A stretch of 64,000 nucleotides of DNA, taken from the NCBI RefSeq assembly GCF_034120055.1, contig NZ_CP139368.1, forward strand, positions 1,674,001-1,738,000, given 5' to 3'. Below, piece by piece: positions 62,494 through 64,000 of this stretch. Each line of letters starts with the position of its first letter. Within the stretch, counting starts at the first letter, position 1. A program made the position numbers and the translations under genes. The DNA is from Microbacterium rhizosphaerae (GTDB taxonomy: Bacteria; Actinomycetota; Actinomycetes; Actinomycetales; Microbacteriaceae). The notes beneath the pieces are model-generated. The model did no database searches. It saw only the letters and a list, made by a program, of their open reading frames with translations, and was not told the DNA's origin.

Positions 62494-62533
62494 CTTCCCG
62501 GTCGTTGAGCGAGCGAAGCGAGACGAAACGCCC
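62494..62533 (+). repeat. Dispersed repeat B, copy 2
   Basis: 40 bp, same orientation, 7 bp after copy 1: CTTCCCGGTCGTTGAGCGAG, then CGAAGCGAGACGAAACGCCC. It lies directly before the promoter of the DUF1905 gene. Confidence 0.85.
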
Positions 62534-62564
62534 CACGTCCGACCTCGGCGGTACTCTCGCGTTC

Positions 62565-62855
62565 ATGCTGATCGAGTTCGAGGGGGAGGTCTGGCGTTGG
62601 GATGCGCGCACCGATTCCTGGTTCTTCACGTCGCTGCCGCCCGAGTTGAGTGCCGAGATCCGTGAGATCCCGCGGCCGCGGCGGGGGTTCGGATCGGTGC
62701 GCGTGCGCGCCCGCATCGGCGCCTCCACCTGGACCACGTCGATCTTCCCCGGGCGGGATGCCTATGTGCTCCCGCTGAAGAGGGCGGTGCGGGATGCCGA
62801 GTCCCTCGCGCTCGGCGACATCGCAGTGGTCTCCCTCGAGGTCCTCGACGCGTAG
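62565..62855 (+). CDS. DUF1905 family protein
   Basis: 96 aa small beta-rich protein. FEGEVWRWDARTDSWFFTSLPPELSAEI, RPRRGFGSVRVRARIGASTWTTSIFPG and YVLPLKRAVRDAE are the conserved DUF1905 blocks. Function unknown. In other genomes the domain is sometimes fused to YdeI-like proteins, one of which is encoded 4 kb upstream. ATG 62565 is 7 nt after TACTCT (62552-62557). It is followed at once by an array of repeat A. Confidence 0.85.
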   Translation: MLIEFEGEVWRWDARTDSWFFTSLPPELSAEIREIPRPRRGFGSVRVRARIGASTWTTSIFPGRDAYVLPLKRAVRDAESLALGDIAVVSLEVLDA

Positions 62856-62877
62856 CCCCCGCCCCCCGAGCCCACTC

Positions 62878-63078
62878 CCGGTCCCCGAGCTTGTCGAGGG
62901 GTCGCCCCCCACCCCCGGTCCCCGAGCTTGTCGAGGGGTCGCCCCCCGGTCCCCGAGCTTGTCGAGGGGTCGCCCCCCCGAGCCCACTCCCGGTCCCCGA
63001 GCTTGTCGAGGGGTCGCCCCCGCCCCCGCCGCCGGTCCCCGAGCCCACTCCCGGTCCCCGAGCTTGTCGAGGGGTCGC
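62878..63078 (+). repeat. Array of five dispersed-repeat-A copies
   Basis: Complete copies at 62878-62903, 62915-62942, 62946-62972, 62990-63016 and 63051-63078, each CCGGTCCCCGAGC-TTGTCGAGGGGTCG, same orientation, plus partial units ending GAGCCCACTCC. Spacing is irregular (C-rich linkers). It fills the gap between the DUF1905 stop and the end of the convergent NmrA-like gene. Confidence 0.93.
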
Positions 63079-63082
63079 GCCT

Positions 63083-63967
63083 TCAGACGCTGAGGGCAGC
63101 CTCCCCGACCACGTCGTGACACGGCAGCCACGGGTACGCGGCCCGCATGCGCGACGGGTCGAAGGTCAGATCGGCGGTGTCCATGGCGAGGGCCTGTTGC
63201 ATGAGCCGCGCGATCGCGGGGCGCAGAGGAGCGGAAAGGGCCGCGCCGACGCGCAGCATCACTCGCGGGATATGCCGGGGCCTCGTCGACCCCGTCGCCC
63301 ACGTCGCGAGCTCGTTCATGGTGACGTTCCGCGGTCCGCCCACGTCGATCACCGCGCCGATCAGTGCGGGGTCGAGCGCCGCGCGGACGACGGCCACCGC
63401 GACATCCTCGACCGACACGACGTTGATCGGATTCTCACCGCGGCCGAACACGGTGGGCCTCCCGGACCGGCCGGCGGTCTGCCGCAGCACGTCTCGCCAC
63501 AGCTCGGCGAAGGCCGCGGCACGGATGATCGTCCACTCCAGCCCGTCGCCCTCGCGGGCGGCTCGCTCGGCCTCCGCCTTCATCCGGGCGATCTCGATGG
63601 GGCTGTCCTCGCGAGCGCCGATGATCGACATCAGCACGAGGTGCGCCCCGGCATCCCGTGCGGCGGCGATGAGTCGCAGGTTCCCGTCGCGGTCGACGTC
63701 GGCGGGGGACTGGCCCGCCGCGGGGTCGAGGCCGTTGATCGCCGAGATGACGACCGTCGAGCCCGCGACCGCGGCCGCGATCGTCGACGGATCCCGCACA
63801 TCCGCCCTCACGAACTCGACACCGCCGACCTCGAGACCGCCGAACGGGACTCCGTCGCCCCCGGCCGGCCGGTTCCGCGCCACGACGCGTACAGCGAGGT
63901 CCTGTGCAGCCAGTTCGGCGACCACCAGCCGACCGAGCCGGCCGGTGCCGCCGATGATGGTGATCAT
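63083..63967 (-). CDS. NmrA-like NAD(P)-binding protein
   Basis: 294 aa atypical SDR. MITIIGGTGRLGRLVVAELAAQDL is the Rossmann motif; VVISAINGLDPAAGQSP, LVLMSIIGARED and EWTIIRAAAFAEL follow the NmrA/HSCARG pattern, which senses NADP or acts as an oxidoreductase without the YxxxK pair. The C-terminal DTADLTFDPSRMRAAYPWLP is a family-type tail. The gene is complete, and its start is 33 nt from the end of the window, where no further feature is visible. Confidence 0.84.
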   Translation of the reverse strand: MITIIGGTGRLGRLVVAELAAQDLAVRVVARNRPAGGDGVPFGGLEVGGVEFVRADVRDPSTIAAAVAGSTVVISAINGLDPAAGQSPADVDRDGNLRLIAAARDAGAHLVLMSIIGAREDSPIEIARMKAEAERAAREGDGLEWTIIRAAAFAELWRDVLRQTAGRSGRPTVFGRGENPINVVSVEDVAVAVVRAALDPALIGAVIDVGGPRNVTMNELATWATGSTRPRHIPRVMLRVGAALSAPLRPAIARLMQQALAMDTADLTFDPSRMRAAYPWLPCHDVVGEAALSV

Positions 63968-64000
63968 GCTCGTACGCGGCGACGGATGTCCTCGTCGACG

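Overview
The window is about 70% G+C. Its gene content and order (rrn operon tail, tlyA, NAD kinase, recN, pyrG, Nudix, xerD, then parA-scpA-scpB-pseudouridine synthase-tyrA-cmk-der) match the conserved chromosomal core of high-GC Actinobacteria, most likely Microbacteriaceae (Microbacterium or a close relative). Proteins are Ala/Arg/Asp-rich, GTG starts are common and start/stop overlaps (ATGA, GTGA) are frequent. No prophage, insertion sequence or CRISPR array is visible.

Layout. 1-1.7 kb: 3' part of 23S rRNA, 5S rRNA and a strong terminator. 1.8-8.7 kb: housekeeping run (small protein, tlyA, nadK, recN, pyrG, Nudix ADP-ribose pyrophosphatase, xerD). 8.7-11.1 kb, minus strand: a two-gene unit with a homologue of cyanobacterial acyl-ACP reductase and an NDH-2-like flavoprotein. 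11.2-17.9 kb: a catabolic operon (APC permease, FadR-type regulator, glutamine-synthetase-like gamma-glutamylamide synthetase, aldehyde dehydrogenase, SDR, gamma-glutamyl hydrolase) that looks like a gamma-glutamylation route for an amine or alkanolamine. 17.9-24.5 kb: chromosome organisation and core metabolism (ParA-like ATPase, ScpA, ScpB, RluB-type synthase, TyrA, Cmk, Der).

24.5-36.2 kb is mixed: a Nudix-NYN fusion, DUF1992, SRPBCC, an ECF41-like sigma factor facing its probable target gene, S4 protein, YhhN, GNAT, tRNA-Pro(GGG), a glycosyltransferase with a toroid-fold partner, a HxlR/MFS divergent pair with palindromic operators, a DMT exporter and an adenosine-specific-kinase family protein. 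At 36.3-36.5 kb lies the remnant of a 3-hydroxyacyl-CoA dehydrogenase with an internal deletion. 36.6-48.5 kb: GH15, glucose-6-phosphate dehydrogenase, aldo/keto reductase, zinc-free alcohol dehydrogenase, membrane protein, CPBP protease, MarR, pyrimidine-dimer glycosylase, MMPL exporter with a perfect palindrome at its promoter, GT2 and an alpha/beta hydrolase. 48.7-51.8 kb: a four-gene Opu-type compatible-solute ABC transporter. 51.9-64 kb: RibD-like reductase, a 73-bp tandem palindromic repeat array, LysR/YeiH divergent pair, PhzF, macro domain, beta-lactamase-like lipoprotein, YdeI family, ManA, a secreted beta-helix protein, DUF1905 and an NmrA-like protein, with two families of small dispersed repeats between them.

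Regulation is unusually readable. At least 17 genes have an isolated (T/C)AnnnT hexamer 6-9 nt before the start codon, the signature of leaderless transcripts. Palindromic operators sit at the promoters of the amine operon, the MFS pump and the MMPL pump. A match to the published ECF41 promoter lies upstream of the epimerase-like gene. A small dispersed repeat has become coding sequence at the N-termini of ScpA and the pseudouridine synthase.
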